Below, piece after piece: positions 5,469-5,526 of a stretch of 5,526 nucleotides of DNA (position 1 is the stretch's first letter; every line of letters starts with the position of its first letter). The stretch spans positions 1 through 5,526 of the forward strand of contig JAUNRO010000217.1 in NCBI GenBank assembly GCA_030544185.1, read 5' to 3'. A program made the translations under genes and the position numbers. This stretch comes from Propionibacteriaceae bacterium (GTDB taxonomy: Bacteria; Actinomycetota; Actinomycetes; Propionibacteriales; Propionibacteriaceae). The notes beneath the pieces were generated by a model, which did no database searches, was not told where the DNA came from, and saw only the letters and a list, made by a program, of their open reading frames with translations.

Positions 5469-5526
5469 TCAGGACTGACGCCACTCCCCGGGCGCCTGAT
5501 AGCCGCCGCCCTCCTGCGGCGGATAC
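5469..5526 (-). CDS. C-terminal end of a convergent gene, 5' partial
   Basis: On the minus strand one frame runs from the window edge to TGA at 5469-5471 and reads YPPQEGGGYQAPGEWRQS. Its 18 codons nearly all end in G or C (two TAT and one CGT are the exceptions), matching codon use in the neighbouring genes. The Pro/Gly/Gln/Tyr composition is typical of the low-complexity tails of actinobacterial membrane or envelope proteins. The other two frames on that strand give less protein-like sequence. The hairpin at 5432-5451 fits as its terminator. Too little is visible to name a family. Confidence 0.5.
   Translation of the reverse strand, partial: YPPQEGGGYQAPGEWRQS

Noticed and set aside
5503..5522. 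Hairpin CCGCCGC-N6-GCGGCGG near the right edge
   Set aside because: It falls inside the probable C-terminal codons of the convergent gene and is easily explained by Gly/Pro codons; the hairpin at 5432-5451 is better placed as terminator.
1..5526. tRNA, rRNA, CRISPR array, transposase or phage genes
   Set aside because: I read both strands and saw no cloverleaf, rRNA signature, regularly spaced direct repeats, or transposase/integrase motifs.

Overview
The window reads as ordinary chromosome from a high-GC Gram-positive bacterium (Actinomycetota, possibly a Propionibacteriales relative). The signs are strongly GC-ending codons, a mycobacterial-type class II aldolase, a conserved actinobacterial SpoU-type methyltransferase, intrinsic terminators without a clean U-tract, and genes that appear leaderless. 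The lineage call is inference from protein character; no database search was possible.

Layout, left to right. (1) Positions 3-1049 (+) hold the C-terminal two thirds of an ActP/MctC-type cation:acetate (monocarboxylate) symporter, followed by a strong hairpin at 1073-1103. (2) Positions 1153-2050 (-) hold an AbiEi-like/DUF559 (Vsr-fold) protein gene broken by a one-base frameshift at 1311-1314. It is bracketed by two inverted copies of a previously unlabelled 85-bp element (1112-1196 and 2148-2232), each with 15-bp imperfect terminal inverted repeats. The copy at 1112-1196 supplies the stop codon and last residues of the broken gene. (3) Positions 2051-2304 are non-coding and contain a perfect DnaA-box 9-mer, a second near-match, one 85-bp element and the aldolase terminator. 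(4) Positions 4676 down to 2305 (-) look like a three-gene run: SpoU/TrmH-family RNA 2'-O-methyltransferase, a two-TM protein with a PH-like tail, and class II fructose-bisphosphate aldolase (fbaA). (5) Positions 4700-5416 (+) hold a DedA/VTT-family membrane protein, transcribed divergently from the methyltransferase. Only 23 bp separate the two GTG starts, and that gap contains two overlapping opposed -10-like hexamers. (6) A hairpin at 5432-5451 is followed by the last 18 codons of a convergent gene that runs off the window.

The aldolase (glycolysis/gluconeogenesis), acetate symporter, RNA methyltransferase and DedA protein are housekeeping functions. The accessory part is the 1112-2232 segment: a frameshifted DUF559 gene between inverted repeats, at the boundary between the symporter and the aldolase cluster. 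The points most worth following up are the 85-bp repeat pair and the compact bidirectional, apparently leaderless, promoter at 4677-4699.
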